Source: Micromussa lordhowensis (taxonomy: Eukaryota; Cnidaria; Anthozoa; Scleractinia; Lobophylliidae). From it: a stretch of DNA of 64,000 nucleotides. Every line of letters begins with the position of its first letter. Within the stretch, counting starts at the first letter, position 1. The notes under the pieces are model-generated. The model had not been told where the DNA came from and made no database searches. It saw nothing but the letters and a program-made list of their open reading frames with translations. The DNA lies in contig OZ026601.1 in assembly GCA_964020085.1 (NCBI GenBank), forward strand, positions 24,348,414-24,412,413, written 5' to 3'. Both the position numbers and the translations under genes were made by a program. Below are positions 32,925 through 44,997 of this stretch, piece after piece.

Positions 32925-33962
32925 CTAGAAAAGGTATCCACAGTGCGTAAAGTAGTTTACGGATTTCTGCTGTGTTATGTTTTCGCACGCCTCATAGATC
33001 GCATAAACTGTTTCTTCCTCTGCTAAGTGCTGATTTCCTCGAAGGAACTCTTTAATGTCATGAAAACACAGTTCGCAAGTGTTGAACTCGGGTGAATATG
33101 GAGGTTGGAATAACAAGCGTACACCATAATTTGCTAGCAAGGCAGTAAGAATAGGCTCCACAAAGTGACCATGGTGGAAGCCACAGTTGACCATTATTAC
33201 TGTATTGCCTCTCTCTAGCACAGCCGATCCATCTGCTCTTGTGAGATTAACTGCTTCCTCGAAAAATAACAGGAGCTCTTGGCCATTGGACGGACCTTCA
33301 AGTACGATCATAAAGTCTACGCCGAATGGAGAATGCATAGTAATAATAGTGTATGTAGCACTTGAAGCGTACCGTTGAATTTCGAATGCAGGCTCACCTT
33401 TGGGGGCATTTCCGTACTTTCGGTTACAAGTTGTTTTGACAACACTACTCTCGTCAAAACAGTGAACGGTACCTGGTTCCAAGTCGGATATTACTTTAAG
33501 TAATTCATTTCGACGATGGATATTGTCATTCCTTTGTGATTCTGATGGTATTTGCTGTATTTTCTTTTTTGTCATGAAGAGATCCTCCCTGATACACTTT
33601 GATATGGCAGACCTCGATGGAAGGTCCAGGGGATGAACTACTCCGTCGGGTAACAAACGATCTTGCAGTTCCCTTGCGTATACGCTTGGTTTCATAAGTT
33701 TCTCCGTTTCAACACTGCAGATTACTTCAGGTGTCATTATACTTCTCTCTGGTGGATCTCAGAGGTGTTGGAGCGAGGAACCAGTGTGATCGTAGTCGGC
33801 TAACACATTCTGGATGAAGCAACGGCTTGTTCTGAGCTCTCTAGCAATTGCTCGTTGTGACATCCCATCGTGGTTCAAGTCAAGGACTTCTTCTCGCAAG
33901 AGTTTGGGATAATTTCGACCGTTATCATAGAGTTTTCCATCCTGATTCCTGCAAAGCTGCAT
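32925..33962 (-). pseudogene. IS630/Tc1-type DDE transposase with an in-frame TGA and a D-to-N change
   Basis: From ATG 33962 the frame gives an N-terminal paired/HTH-like domain (YPKLLREEVLDLNHDGMSQR, AIARELRTSRCFIQNVL). TGA 33759-33761 interrupts it, and the same frame continues from 33737 to the stop at 32925. Catalytic core: TVHCFDESSVVKT (first D), VIMVNCGFHHGHF where relatives have a D-N-C (second acid lost, N here), and PPYSPEFNTCELCF (E present). This is the DDE superfamily endonuclease fold used for cut-and-paste transposition at TA sites. Total length would be 345 codons, normal for the family. The stop and the changed acid both predict an inactive enzyme. Terminal repeats were not identified. 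Confidence 0.8.
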
Positions 33963-34115
33963 TTTGAATTAGACTGAAACTTCCCTACCGTTGAAATGAT
34001 AGGTTTTCAAATTGTGACCATTCTATTGTTTCATTCCTCGAACGTTATTGGTCAATTTGTGAAAAAATTTCCAGGGTGGCCTTGGTTTGAGTAACCGCAC
34101 CGTAAATGTACATAC

Positions 34116-34869
34116 CACAAGATGAAATTGTTTCTTGATATACTGGTTCCTAAGCCAATCACGGTGAGCATCTCGAAATGGATGATGATCAGCCAAGTCC
34201 AAACAGTCACTGATGTCACAATCAATTGCTGGACTAGTGTTTTCTAATTTCTCTTGGACCCTTTTCCCAGCCAACAATACACTATCCTGACAGATTGTTG
34301 CTGTCCAACTTGTAATTTCATAAAGAGCAGTGTGAGGTAAATGGTGCTGTTCCCTCATGCTGTAAAAAGGGCAATAATTATAAAATCGTTAACCTGAGTT
34401 TCACGAGGACCCCCACTACCCCTCCCCTCCTAGCCCTACCCCGGTCGCATTTCATATAAGCTTACCGCTCTATAAACAAAACGGCGTGTCCTCTCAACTG
34501 CTCGTCTAAATCTACACTTGAATTGACGCATATCATATCATCAGACACATCTTCAGGCAATATAGCTTGCTCTTCTACAAAATCCGTGGAGTTCTGACCA
34601 CCATCATCGATTTCTTGATCATGTGGAACAATAAAGTAATTGCCATGCTCCGGTGGAGACGTGTGACCTTTGTACACATCGTCATGCTTTCTACGAACAT
34701 GCTTGTAAAAACTGTTGTACTTGTGGTAAACTTTATGGCAACTCGATAAATCCCCAAGACCACAGATTATTTGAAACTCGTCGTCGGAGTGTACTAGATT
34801 CAGGTGGCTTAACAGTATCCGCAAAGATACTGCCGTAAATACACAAAAGTTGAACACACACCGGCACAT
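34116..34869 (-). CDS. C2H2-type protein of unknown function, 3'-truncated (two exons seen)
   Basis: Exon A 34466-34869 starts at an ATG and reads MCRCVFNFCVFTAVSLRILL, then SHLNLVHSDDEFQIICG and CHKVYHKYNSFYKHVRRKHD. These are two C2H2-like units (C-x2-C...H-x3-H spacing is loose). It ends GAGCG|GTAAGC. Exon B 34116-34359 follows TTTTTACAG with a completed Arg codon and encodes MREQHHLPHTALYEIT then PFRDAHRDWLRNQYIKKQFH. It ends CTTGTG|GTATGT. The text resembles a cnidarian/fish family of uncharacterised C2H2 proteins that I recall but cannot name. The expected next exon is absent; the IS630-type transposase begins only 150 bp on, so insertion probably cut the gene. It is divergent from the SAM-domain gene at 35232. 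Confidence 0.55.
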
Positions 34870-35231
34870 CTTGACAGGAATGCGTAATTAACCTGCTCCC
34901 CGGCCCTCCCCGGTAGGGAGAAGCGAACCTCATTCTCAAGTTTTGTCTGTGTTGTTTGATATCTCTGTTGCAACATGGCGGGTTTTACGGCAGGATATAT
35001 CAGAAATCCGGTCAACTGAGGATTTTGTGTCAAAGCTAGATCAAGTTTGTTCACATGGCAGCCTTAAAAGGTAATGCGTTTGCTTATTTTCTTCCTAAGT
35101 TTGCTGCAATGTAACTGCCATGTTTCTTCGCGACATTTCTTAGTGGCGGGAACCATGGAGAATGGAAGAACTTTGGCGTTTTTTTATTGGTCAACGAAAT
35201 AGACCCGTCTCTCTCATTGGATGAAAGTAAC
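34870..35231. promoter_or_regulatory. Probable bidirectional promoter region
   Basis: The 360 bp between the divergent start codons at 34869 and 35232 must hold both promoters if the gene models are right. No TATA box or other motif is convincing. The location is inference from gene layout. Confidence 0.35.
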
Positions 35232-38200
35232 ATGGACGCACCATCGCGATCATGGGATATGTTCAGCCGTGGTGTGAACATGGCGGAAGACGAAGAAGTC
35301 GTATTGCTGTTTTCGCAGGGAATGGAAACTTTTACCAGCAAAGAGGTCGCAAACGTCTTAGCAAGAAAGGGATTTAGCCCTGAATAATGCCGTGTTCTCG
35401 AAGGTAAGTTCTTGAGCCATTTCATTTTTGTTCAGCGCTCTGTTTGTAACAGCAAAATTCCCGCCCAAATTTCTCCCAATATTAAAGCTGAAGTCCAAGT
35501 TTCTCCCTGACTATTCATCGCTTTCTATCTGGAAACTATTCGCGTATAGATTCGTTAAAGGACTTCAGTTGTTTAGAATTTATGCTCATGTAGTCCATGT
35601 GTTATGTATTTATTTATTAATGTCTGATGTGATTTTGGAATCCAAAGTAAGACAAAGTTAAGCTTACTGTACCAGTCCAAAATTTTAAGAGAAGCTTACG
35701 TTTTAGTCCTTCCCATGTTTTCCCAATTGAGGTAGACGTTACTTCAGTGTTTTCACTGTAGTAAAAAAAGCCCATGTTGTATGACAACATGGTTTGTAAC
35801 AACATATTCAAACGACTCAGTATCTAGTTGAGCAGTTTTCTTATGCTATTTCCTCTTTTTTATGTCTTCTTAAAGAGAATAAAGTAGATGGAAAAATCTT
35901 GGCAACATTCTCAAGGGCAGACTTGACAGACCTCTTTCCAGCTGATTTTATTACACGCAAGAAGTTGTGGGGCTTTATCTGCAATATAGTTAGTTTTTAC
36001 TCACTGTGGATTCTACACAACATTAATTTTATGAAAGAATCTGAGCAACATTTGAACACTTTCATAGTAATGAGTATCCTGATGTTTAATCCTTGAAGCA
36101 AAAATACCATGTAAATAGTAAGGTGCAGATAGGTGGAAATGAAAGGTACATAAAATGTTGTAAGAGTTAAATCCCAACATCTTAAACTTAGCAGAAAATA
36201 TTTTTTAGGTGAATTCATTTTTGCCAAACCAACAAGTATTTAGTCTGTTTTATTTTTGGATGGGAGAAATATCTCAGATAGTAAAAACTACATGGATGGG
36301 CTTTGACTTAATGGTACAAATTGAGTTGTTTACTCTGCCTTACATCTATGTTCCAACAGAAATCTCCAGCTTCCTTAAGTTCTCCAGCTTCCTCAAGTGG
36401 ATTAAGTTTGGATGGAAGTACAGAGGTACATGCAATCATTGTTTCTTGAACATATTTCTTATTGTTATGCTTTAATTAAACTTAGGCATATAAATGATAT
36501 GTATGTTTCTGTTAATTGCAGTCCTTTGGATTTTCGCCAAGCCGTTGTTCCACTCCTAGGTCAACTGACTCAACATTGGCAACAATGAGTCCTTACAGCT
36601 CAATGGATGAAGACACACTGTCCCAGTCCCAGTCTCAGCAGCCCGGTGTAAACGTCCCCAACTTAAAAGGACCAAACCTAGGGAATGCATGTGTGTGGAG
36701 GTAAAAGTGTTAAATAGTAGTAATGTACAGGATGAGATGGAATCATCAAACATCATTTTTTCCTTATTTTATTCCAATAAACATGTCATGATAACTGTAA
36801 TAATTGTGGATTGCAGGGAAAACCGGAACAGGTAACAACAGGCCAAAGTGGAAAAATTGGGATAGAAAATTGCCAACCATTGGATCTTCCCTCAGATTTT
36901 CAAATCCTGGACAATTTTGGAAAGAAGGTTAACCAGGCTTTGGATGAGTTCAGTGAGCCAGGATCAGTTTCGCATGACATTGTTAGAACAATTGTCAGAC
37001 AGGTCACTGAGCACATTGAGGCAGAAAACCCAAGACCAAGTATGAAGACTGTTGAGTGGGTGGCTTGGAGTTACTGCATGAAATTCCCAGGGCTCAAACA
37101 AGTTAACCCCATGGAAACCTTGAAGCAAAGTAATCAAGCAGCTGTTGGCATGGTTGGCATGCCTTTCAAAGAATGGGTGAGTAATAAAACAGTGTTTGAA
37201 ACGACAAATATAAAAAATGAAATTGTACTCCATGTTTGCAAAGAGTTAATGATTCTTTTTTTTTTCTCTTAAGGGTGTGTTACACTGTATGTTGACTCAA
37301 ATATCCCTGCTCTCAGCAAACTAACCCATTACAATCGATGCCTGGGGAGAACCCTTGGAACAGTAAACCTTAATTCAACAAGTGTGTTAAGCATTCCGAG
37401 CATTTTTACATATTGGTTCAATAAACAACAATGCAAGTCTTAAAATGCAGACTTTTAAAATGATGTTGTATAATTTACTTTTTTTTTTATCACACAGGGG
37501 TTACTTTTAAAACTCAACCTTTATGGAAAATGCTACTTAAAACTATTAGTTTTGCTATTTTCATTGCATAATTATAGGGTCTCTTAGCAGAGAAAATTAG
37601 AAGAGCCCTGGAAAACAAAAGATACCAGGAAAAACGAAAGTCATCAACAAGTACCTGCAGTTTGGTGCAAATTAAAAGGCTGAAATCAGATAGTGATCGA
37701 GGTAGTTACTACTATAGAGATGCTTTCTTTTTGTTAACCGACTATTTTTGCTTCCTTCGCATTGCTCCTTCCACATTCAAGTCTAATCTGATTGTCTTTG
37801 TACATTTCATAGCAACACCAGCACAGGGGGATATTGATGACGAGGCGTCGATAGCAAGACACAGTAAACGACTTCAGGACGAGCTGAGAAAGAGTTCACC
37901 TGATAAAAAAGTCATTAACGAGCTCATGGATGCAGAATTCTCAGCTCGTAGGAGCTTCATTACAAAGACTGATGTAAGGACAAGGATGCGGGCTACTGTC
38001 GCGAAATATCACATCCTTAGTAATGGCAATGAGGTACTTATTATAAATGATTCTTATGCTCAGAAATGGTTGTTTTGCACCTGCTACAAACAGTAAATTA
38101 AAGTTATGTACGTACTACACCTTGTGACTTCAAAGATTTATCAGGGAAAGGCTACACATACTTGATGGTCAACTCTTACATATATGAAACACTCGGTAAG

Positions 38201-39363
38201 AATGGTGCAATTAGATTCTGATCGTGGCTAATATTGTGGATTTCAGCTTGAGCAAGAATTGTTAAGGATACTTAAATTCGAAAAGAACATGAAGTGCAAT
38301 GGTGTAGAGGTGTTATTGACTGCTTGGAAAACCCAGCACGAGAAGTTACAGGGGTTCATCTCACAGCAATTTTCGTTGAGGAAGGATGAAATCACTGGTA
38401 TGCAAAGAGGTTTCTTCCAATTGAAAGTAACTTTGTCTGCCATAATGATATAAGTCCTGTCATGTTGGCATTTTCTTTTATGTTTACTGGTTTACTGATA
38501 TCTGATCCAACTATGAGCTCAGTCCAGTCTATTTGAAGTTAACAGGATACGGTTAATTAATTGTGTTCATATTCTCTTTTTTTCCACCATCAGGTGCTGT
38601 TCTGTTAAAGATTATGCCACAATTATCCACAACAAAGGTGCACAAGAAGAAGGAAGACAAGGATGAAGGTGTCTTTGCTGTAATTTCATCTCATGAGGTA
38701 GGTACACAATAATTAAGGCTCTAAAATCAAAATTCTTAAATCTATGGAATTCTGTGCCCTTAAAAGAATTATGGGAGTTCATACAAAGTCTTTCAACCTT
38801 TAAATCAGCTGGGGTTTCCGATCCTTCAGCAAGACCACCATGTATTTCCATGAACATATGTTAGATACAGTTAGTCTATACTAATGATAGTTGTGACATC
38901 GTTTGGAATCAAGGAAAGTCATTTTCGTGAAACTGACATACATTTAAATATTTATTCAGGTCTAAGAGGAAAATATAATTGATGCACATCCTTACAGATA
39001 ATTGTTCTTCACACTCTTCTTTGTCTCTTGTAGGGAACTCCACCAAATCTCTCTCCTTATGATCCTTATCTTTTGGTTCATTCACGAGACGCTGATGACT
39101 CTCAAGAGGCCTACACTGTCCTGGATGGAGAACAAAAGTACTGCGACATATCTGAAGGCGAAGATTCACTTGGGCATGCCATAGTTCAACTTTTGGCATT
39201 CTTTTATGTATATCACTTGGAGTATCCCCAGTCTTTACGTAATACTTGCTTCTTTTTGCAACAATTTGTACTGGGAGATCATAATGTGTCATCAACACCT
39301 AGAATTCTCTACAGCTTTCATGAAGCTATTCAAAAGTACTTGGTATTTGCCAATTCTCTGTGA
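35232..39363 (+). CDS. Nine-exon SAM-domain protein of unknown function, with TAA in exon 1
   Basis: Exons: 35232-35403, 35876-35988, 36522-36700, 36817-37176, 37578-37701, 37813-38033, 38247-38397, 38594-38697 and 39034-39363 (TGA). All have GT-AG ends and compatible phases except exon 3/4, where a GTGTGG donor a few bases earlier would fit. Exons 1-2 make a SAM domain: MAEDEEVVLLFSQGMETFTS, VANVLARKGFSPE, a TAA at 35385-35387, then CRVLEENKVDGKILATFSRA and DLFPADFITRKKLWGF. A Ser/Gln-rich region follows, then helical exons. The C-terminal block is PPNLSPYDPYLLVHSRDA...YCDISEGEDSLGHAIVQLLA followed by FFYVYHLEYPQSLRNTCFFL. That block resembles SAMD3-like uncharacterised proteins of fish and cnidarians (from memory). 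The TAA may be a pseudogenising mutation, a read-through site or an assembly error. The start at 35232 or 35280 is uncertain. Confidence 0.65.
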
Positions 39364-40059
39364 GTTTAAGACACTGCATGGCTGTCAGACTGTCCAAGTA
39401 AATTTTGTTGTTGAAATTGACTTATGTGCAACTCCCTTGTACACTATAGAGTAATAATCCATTTAGTATAATCAGGTTTGTGCAAACCTTTTACCACTGA
39501 AAAACTAAAATTTAGGTTAGTTGCAAGATGCATATAGCTATACCATGCATTTAAGCAAGGAACGTACAAGTTGTATGTACAAAGTAACAAACCCTGGACC
39601 AATGTTAGAAACTTTAATTTTGAAAAATTGTTCCCAAGCCACTGTAGTAATGTTTTTTTTTGTGGGATGCAAGAACAGATTTATACTTGTCAGGTAGCAT
39701 TTACAAGAGTAATCCGTTGAGTTACGTACATGTATTTCGGTGAGATGCATGAAAAGAGTTATATCTCTGAGTTACTGCATTCTTTACAAAGAGTGATATT
39801 TTGAGTTTCATTTTTTGGAAAGGAGTAATAAAATGAGTTTACTCAATGTCTTTTAGTGTTTCACTGTCAATTTCTTGTTAAAGAGAAATGCTTTGTTAAA
39901 GAAGCTTAACCTAGCTAGCATATATAGTTGTTTACTGTAGTGTCCATATATATTCATTTTTTGTCGTACTGTCCACATTTGATTTGATATAAATGGAATT
40001 TGAGCATTAGGCACTTCAAACCAGTGCATCTTGACTAGTTGCAAGTTACTTTTGTTCTG
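39364..40059. other. 3' flank of the SAM-domain gene
   Basis: AT-rich 3' UTR or intergenic DNA. No supported coding region. No consensus poly(A) site can be assigned with confidence. Confidence 0.35.
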
Positions 40060-40440
40060 ATTTTAGGGCATGAATATCCTACAAATTAGTTTTGTATCCC
40101 TCAAATTAGTTTCCCTTAACCCTTACTCAAGTGTGTCTTAATAAAAATTAAGTACCGTCTGACAACTATTTCAAGGTTGTAAACACTTAACAAAGAGATG
40201 TAACCCTTTGAGTAAGAGAATCTTTACCCTTGATGTAGTGTAGTATTTTCCCTAATTTTAGGTCCATTACCCTAAAGTTTGTGTTGTATCCCTTCAATTA
40301 GTTCCTTTCTTAACCTTAATTAAGTGTGTCATAATTTTTACTTAGTGCAGTGTTATGACTATTTTTAAGGTTACAAACACTTACCATAAGAGATGTGACT
40401 CTTGTAGTAAGAGAAAATTGCCCTTACCCCACGGACAGCC
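40060..40440. repeat. Tandem duplication, about 192-bp unit, two diverged copies
   Basis: Copy 1 (40060-40258) and copy 2 (40259-40440) share TTGTATCCCT(T)CAATTAG, CAAGTGTGTC, GGTTGTAAACACTTA and AGAGATGT in the same order at 192-bp offset. Confidence 0.7.
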
Positions 40441-40549
40441 ATTTAAGAGTTTTTGTCTTAAAATTTAAGAGATTTACACTTAAAATAAGAAACTCCTTTT
40501 TGTAGTGTTACGATCATGTCGTCGACTACACAGAAATTTAGGATGGTGG

Positions 40550-41641
40550 GATACGGTCTGGAGGACATATTCGGACGCAAGGTTTAAGAAGACCTTTAGA
40601 ATTTCAAGAGCTACATTCCAATACATCTTGAACAAAATGCAGTGGTGATTTACACCGACAAATCGTTGCAGAAGATCCGATTTCTCCAGAGTGCAGGCTA
40701 GGTATCTGCTTATACCGTCTTGGAAGAGGAGATTATTATTGTACCATCTCAGAAATGACTGGCTTTGGACTATCCACTATCTCAACAATCGTGCTGGAAG
40801 TTTGTGAGGCAATCGTGAAACATCTTTGGGCTGAGTGTGTCACCCATCATTTTCCAAAGGATGAGGCTGAGTTTAAAGAGAAAATGCTGGATTTTGAGGA
40901 ACTGTGGCAATTCCCATGCTGTTGGGGTGGTGTAGATGGCTGCCACATACTGATTAAGTGCCCTGAAGGTGGAGCAGAGGCCAGGAAGGAGTATTATGAT
41001 TTTAAGAACTTTTATTCAATTGTTTTAATGTCACTAGTAGATGCAAAGTACCGTTTTATGTGGGGAAGTTGTGGTTTCCCGGGGAATTCTCACGACTCGA
41101 TCATATTCCAATCAACCAGTTTGTGGGAAAAAGTACAACAAGGAACAGTAATTCCAAATATTCGGAAAGTTATTTATGGGGTACGTGTATCTCCAGTTAT
41201 AGTGGGGGACTCAGCATTTCAGTTTTCCACTTGGTTAATGAAACCATATACAAATGCAATCCTTTCCCAGGAGCAAAGGTATTTTAATTATCGTTTAAGT
41301 AGGGCTAGAATGGTACCGAGGGTGCCTATGGACAGCTGAAGGGTCGATGGAGGATCCTGTTAAGAAAGTGTGAAAATAGCCCGGAGTATTTGAAAACAAT
41401 GACACTTGCATGTATGGTCCTTCATAATATTTGTCTGGATTTAGGAGACACTATTTCACGTAAGCTGGATTTAACCCTTAATCCAAGCACAGGAGAAAGA
41501 AGGGACAGAGATACCATTAGGGCTCTGTTGCATATGTGTCAGTGTCCTCCACTAAGAGACACCAATCATCAAGCTGATTTGATAAGAAAGAAACTAACTA
41601 AGAAATGCTGGGATGAAAAACAAGGACATGGAGTTTGCTGA
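40550..41641 (+). pseudogene. Second PIF/Harbinger transposase (HARBI1-like), two frameshifts
   Basis: The N-terminal DNA-binding part is readable as WRTYSDARFKKTFRISRATF, then a shift near 40640 into QIVAEDPISPECRLGICLYR and TISEMTGFGLSTIS. The DDE core has WGGVDGCHILIKCP (first D), CGFPGNSHDSIIFQS (second D) and, after a one-base loss near 41313, EGAYGQLKGRWRILL (E). Then ACMVLHNICLDLGD and a stop at 41639-41641. The main open frame is 40755-41339, the second 41390-41641. The frameshift falls just before the third catalytic acid. The Myb-like gene at 42860-43957 is convergent, as in other Harbinger elements. A different family from the one at 28189, judging by sequence. Confidence 0.85.
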
Positions 41642-42859
41642 TGCATTTTTCTAGTAGTGAGCTGCATATTTTTCACATATGTTTATATTGTCTATAGAGG
41701 CATGTTACCAAAATTCAACTGTTGCGTTATATAATAATTTAAAAGTTATTGGTATCTTTATGGGTCTGTACTAGAGTGCGAATTACAAATGAAAGAAATG
41801 AAAGGTAAAGCTACTTGCTACAATTTAGTTCCTTTTTTATGTTTTAGTAGTATTTACTCGGTAAAGAAAGGTTTTCAAGGGTTTCCACCAACAACAATCA
41901 ATGATAACTTGTTTACAATGACATTTTAATTCGTTTTTAATCCTATTCAAAAGTCAACATTTGGATAGGATATCATTATCTATGGGTAGCTACAAAAGTA
42001 GAGCAAACAAACAGTAAATCTGTGTTATGATCTGTTTGACTACATACATAGATGTGTTTCACTACTTTGACCTATTTCCATAGTAACTGATGTTTTGCTA
42101 AGTTTTTCTAAAGTTTCCTATTTCAATTTTAAAACACAACATAAAGTAATTATCAATGATGAAACTTAGATACAATCAAATTAACAAATGGACCAAGTTG
42201 ATATCCCTCAATGTTGTTCCACTTTAGATAGTTTTAAGGTTAATTGTTTTAAGGTAATAAAATATACAATTTCTACTGAACCAGGGCAAAGAAAAACAAT
42301 GCTCAAGGTTGTAGTCTAGACATGTAAATTACAACACCTTGTTAAGCTACTTTGGCCTACAATCCACATTAACAGTGTTCAGTGACAAGTAGACAATTTC
42401 TTAACACAAGTCAATTTTTGCTGTTTTGCAACAAAGTACTATTTTCAAACTAGATTTTTCTTTGAAGGTCTATTATCAACTCCTGGGAGGCGCGGGGGGA
42501 GACTACTCAGAGAAAAAAAAACTGATGGTGATGAGCAGTAACAGTTAAAGTCATTACACCTATCCTTGAAAACCTCACCTGTACCCTAAGAAATACTGTT
42601 CATTACACATCATCAATGTGTTTACAAAATCGCTGTTTGAATAAAGCCTAATGAAAATGTTGAAAACTTCAAAAAGTAGCCAATTTAGGCAAACACACTG
42701 GAAAATGATGGTTTATATCTCTCCATCACTTCTATCTACAATTCCCCCCCCCCCCCCCTTCAATATCAACATGAGAGAAAAAAATGTTCAACTCAAGATG
42801 AAAACTGCATTAATTATTAACATGGACTCTGCCAAAAACATGCTTTAAATCAGATAGTT
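41642..42859. other. Spacer of the second Harbinger unit
   Basis: No supported gene. Contains a C run (about 42744-42761) and AT-rich DNA. Confidence 0.4.
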
Positions 42860-43957
42860 TTATAGCTGCTGATAACTTGGTTCATCAGAGTAATAAGGTA
42901 AGCCTTCATGTGGTGAGCTTTGGTTTGCTGACACACTGGAACATGATGGGAAACCATAACTAGGATTTGTTTCCATTCGTGTAGTAGCAGCATAAGGAGA
43001 GATGAATGAGCCATATGCATGACTTGAATGCTGATTCTGTAATGGCAATGGGGGCCTGGATGAAGCCATAAACATCTGCATCATTTTTAGTTCAGGCTCT
43101 CTTGCTTTCTCATTTTCTTCTTGAAAAAACTTTATGAGATCTTTAGCTGGATCCTTATCTAGTACAGCATTCATTATTCCCAGAACTGAATGAACTGTTT
43201 CATCCTTACCTTTACGTTTTCCTGCAGCCTTCTTTATTGGTACAAAAAGTGACTTGTCTGGCTCACTGTTTGATGTTTCTTCATTGTCAGAAACTTCAGA
43301 ACCTCCACTTGACCTCTTTCGGATGTTTTCATTTTCTTTTGTCGACGCTGGAAGGGTAGAAGGTTCAACTGACAACTCTGGATTACAGGAGTCTCTTGAT
43401 TTTATGAGTGGAAACAGCTGGTCGAACCAGGTTCCATATCCTTTGTCGTCTTGAATCCTCTTGACTCCTGTGGCTGTCTTCACGGTCAACGCCAGCTTCT
43501 TGCACTCTGAAATCAACTTTTTGAACTTATTATGTATCTGGTCAACGTTGAAAGGGAATAAAGAATCATGACGCTGGTTTAGTTCATCCAACACCTTCCC
43601 ATACAAATCACTGTTTCTACAATTCTTGGTGTTGGTAAAGATAAGGTTCTTCTTGAAATGCTCTTTGCTAACTATGATATCAACCATATCGTTCAGATAA
43701 CTTTCCTTCCATATTGCTCTCCGTCCTTTCTTCCCTTTTTTTCCACTGCTCTTCGATCTCGCATTTCCCGCCCCTTTTTCGTCTTCACCAAACGATTCGC
43801 TATCTTCTTCGACTTCTGATTTTTCTCCAAACTCAACAGGTGATGAACGGTTTGAGCTTATATCTGTTCCTCCATCTGGATCAAGAAAGCAAGAATCTTC
43901 CTCAGCTACTGAAACATTCCCAGGTATAACAGGCACAGTTCTCCTGAATGCCGCCAT
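42860..43957 (-). CDS. Myb-like DNA-binding protein of the second Harbinger unit, intact
   Basis: Open frame with ATGs at 43996 and 43957; the second (MAAFRRTVPVIPG, better context) is the likelier start, giving 365 residues. The region after the basic KKGKKGRR stretch (AIWKESYLNDMVDIIVSKEH, KVLDELNQR, FPFNVDQIHNKFKKLISECK) resembles the trihelix/MADF-like Myb domain of Harbinger accessory proteins. An acidic N-terminus, a KKAAGKRKGKD nuclear-localisation-like motif, a DLIKFFQEENEKAREPELKM helix and a Pro/Ser-rich tail follow. Expected role: bind the element's ends and recruit its transposase to the nucleus. It ends at TAA near 42860. It is uninterrupted, unlike the transposase next to it, so it may have outlived its partner or been kept for another use. 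Confidence 0.8.
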   Translation of the reverse strand: MAAFRRTVPVIPGNVSVAEEDSCFLDPDGGTDISSNRSSPVEFGEKSEVEEDSESFGEDEKGAGNARSKSSGKKGKKGRRAIWKESYLNDMVDIIVSKEHFKKNLIFTNTKNCRNSDLYGKVLDELNQRHDSLFPFNVDQIHNKFKKLISECKKLALTVKTATGVKRIQDDKGYGTWFDQLFPLIKSRDSCNPELSVEPSTLPASTKENENIRKRSSGGSEVSDNEETSNSEPDKSLFVPIKKAAGKRKGKDETVHSVLGIMNAVLDKDPAKDLIKFFQEENEKAREPELKMMQMFMASSRPPLPLQNQHSSHAYGSFISPYAATTRMETNPSYGFPSCSSVSANQSSPHEGLPYYSDEPSYQQL

Positions 43958-44034
43958 ATTGTTACACTCGTACCCAGGAACCCTTTCTACGAGCATGCGC
44001 CCACATGTACAAGAAACCGGTTTGGTTTATAATT

Positions 44035-44242
44035 CATTTATTTAGTTCGACACGGCAATAGCACGCCGTTTGAAACCATGCCGTGCCAAAGTCGGGTAGC
44101 ACGACAGAGCTTGCCGTGCTACACGGCAGAGTCGAACCTAATTCTAAAATGGTTTCAAACGCCGTGCTACAGCCGCGCCAAAGTCAAACTGAAATAATGA
44201 ATTTAGTTCGGCACGACTTCAGCACGGCGTTTGAAACGGGCC
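44035..44242. mobile_element. Right terminus of the second Harbinger unit
   Basis: Read inward (reverse complement), the end is GGCCCGTTTCAAACGCCGTG followed by CTGAAGTCGTGCCGAACTAA. Inner inverted copies of GCACGGCGTTTGAAAC lie near 44160 and 44070. Harbinger ends commonly start with GG-rich repeats and a 3-bp TWA duplication; the flank here is TCA. No matching left terminus was found near 40500, so the left end is probably lost. A shortened relative lies at 10209-10310. Confidence 0.6.
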
Positions 44243-44997
44243 TCAGCTGTTGCTGAGGACCAATCGTGAGCGAGTAATTTTGCCCTGTTCACAAGCAAAA
44301 TTAAGAAAAAATACCCTCTTCATTGACTAATCAAAATTCAGTAATTTTGCCCTTTCTGTTATTACGGCACAAATTTACCCCCGGCGCGTTGTTCACTTTT
44401 CTTCCGACATGTTCCTTGCACAATCGTATTTTGGAAAGTCCCTGATATTGCGTGCGTAATTTCTACAATCCTGGGTACGCTTATTGGGTATAGTTTGTTA
44501 AAATTTAAAAAATAGCGAAACAACGCGCTGAACAATTACATGCTCACAGTTGATCATTTCTCAATTTTCTCATCCAAGAAAAGTAAATCCTCTTTTTCTG
44601 TTATGGTTATATATTGCAATCAGGCCTTGGATTTTAGGCTTGGCTAAAGCTATTTATTAAAACGTCTTGTAATATCAACTTGAAGTTGTTTCTGTCAGTC
44701 GTTGCGAATCACCCGAAATCGGACCTTTCTAACGTAAATTGTAAAAGGAAATTCGCCAAGTGTATTCTTTTACAGAAATTCTCTTAAATACAGCAACGAT
44801 TACAGAGGTAAACTCCACTGCGATTGACTCATGTTTTGCTAAAAAAATGTGCGACGAGAGAAACACATGATTACGCGCCATTACAGCGCCGAGCAACAAA
44901 CAGTCAAACAAACTCTCACAATGTCAAAAAACTCAACTGAATTTACTAACAATGACAAGAATTGTCATAGAGATAAACTTGCGTTGATTAATCGTCG
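44243..44997. other. Intergenic, no gene seen
   Basis: No supported feature. Confidence 0.4.
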
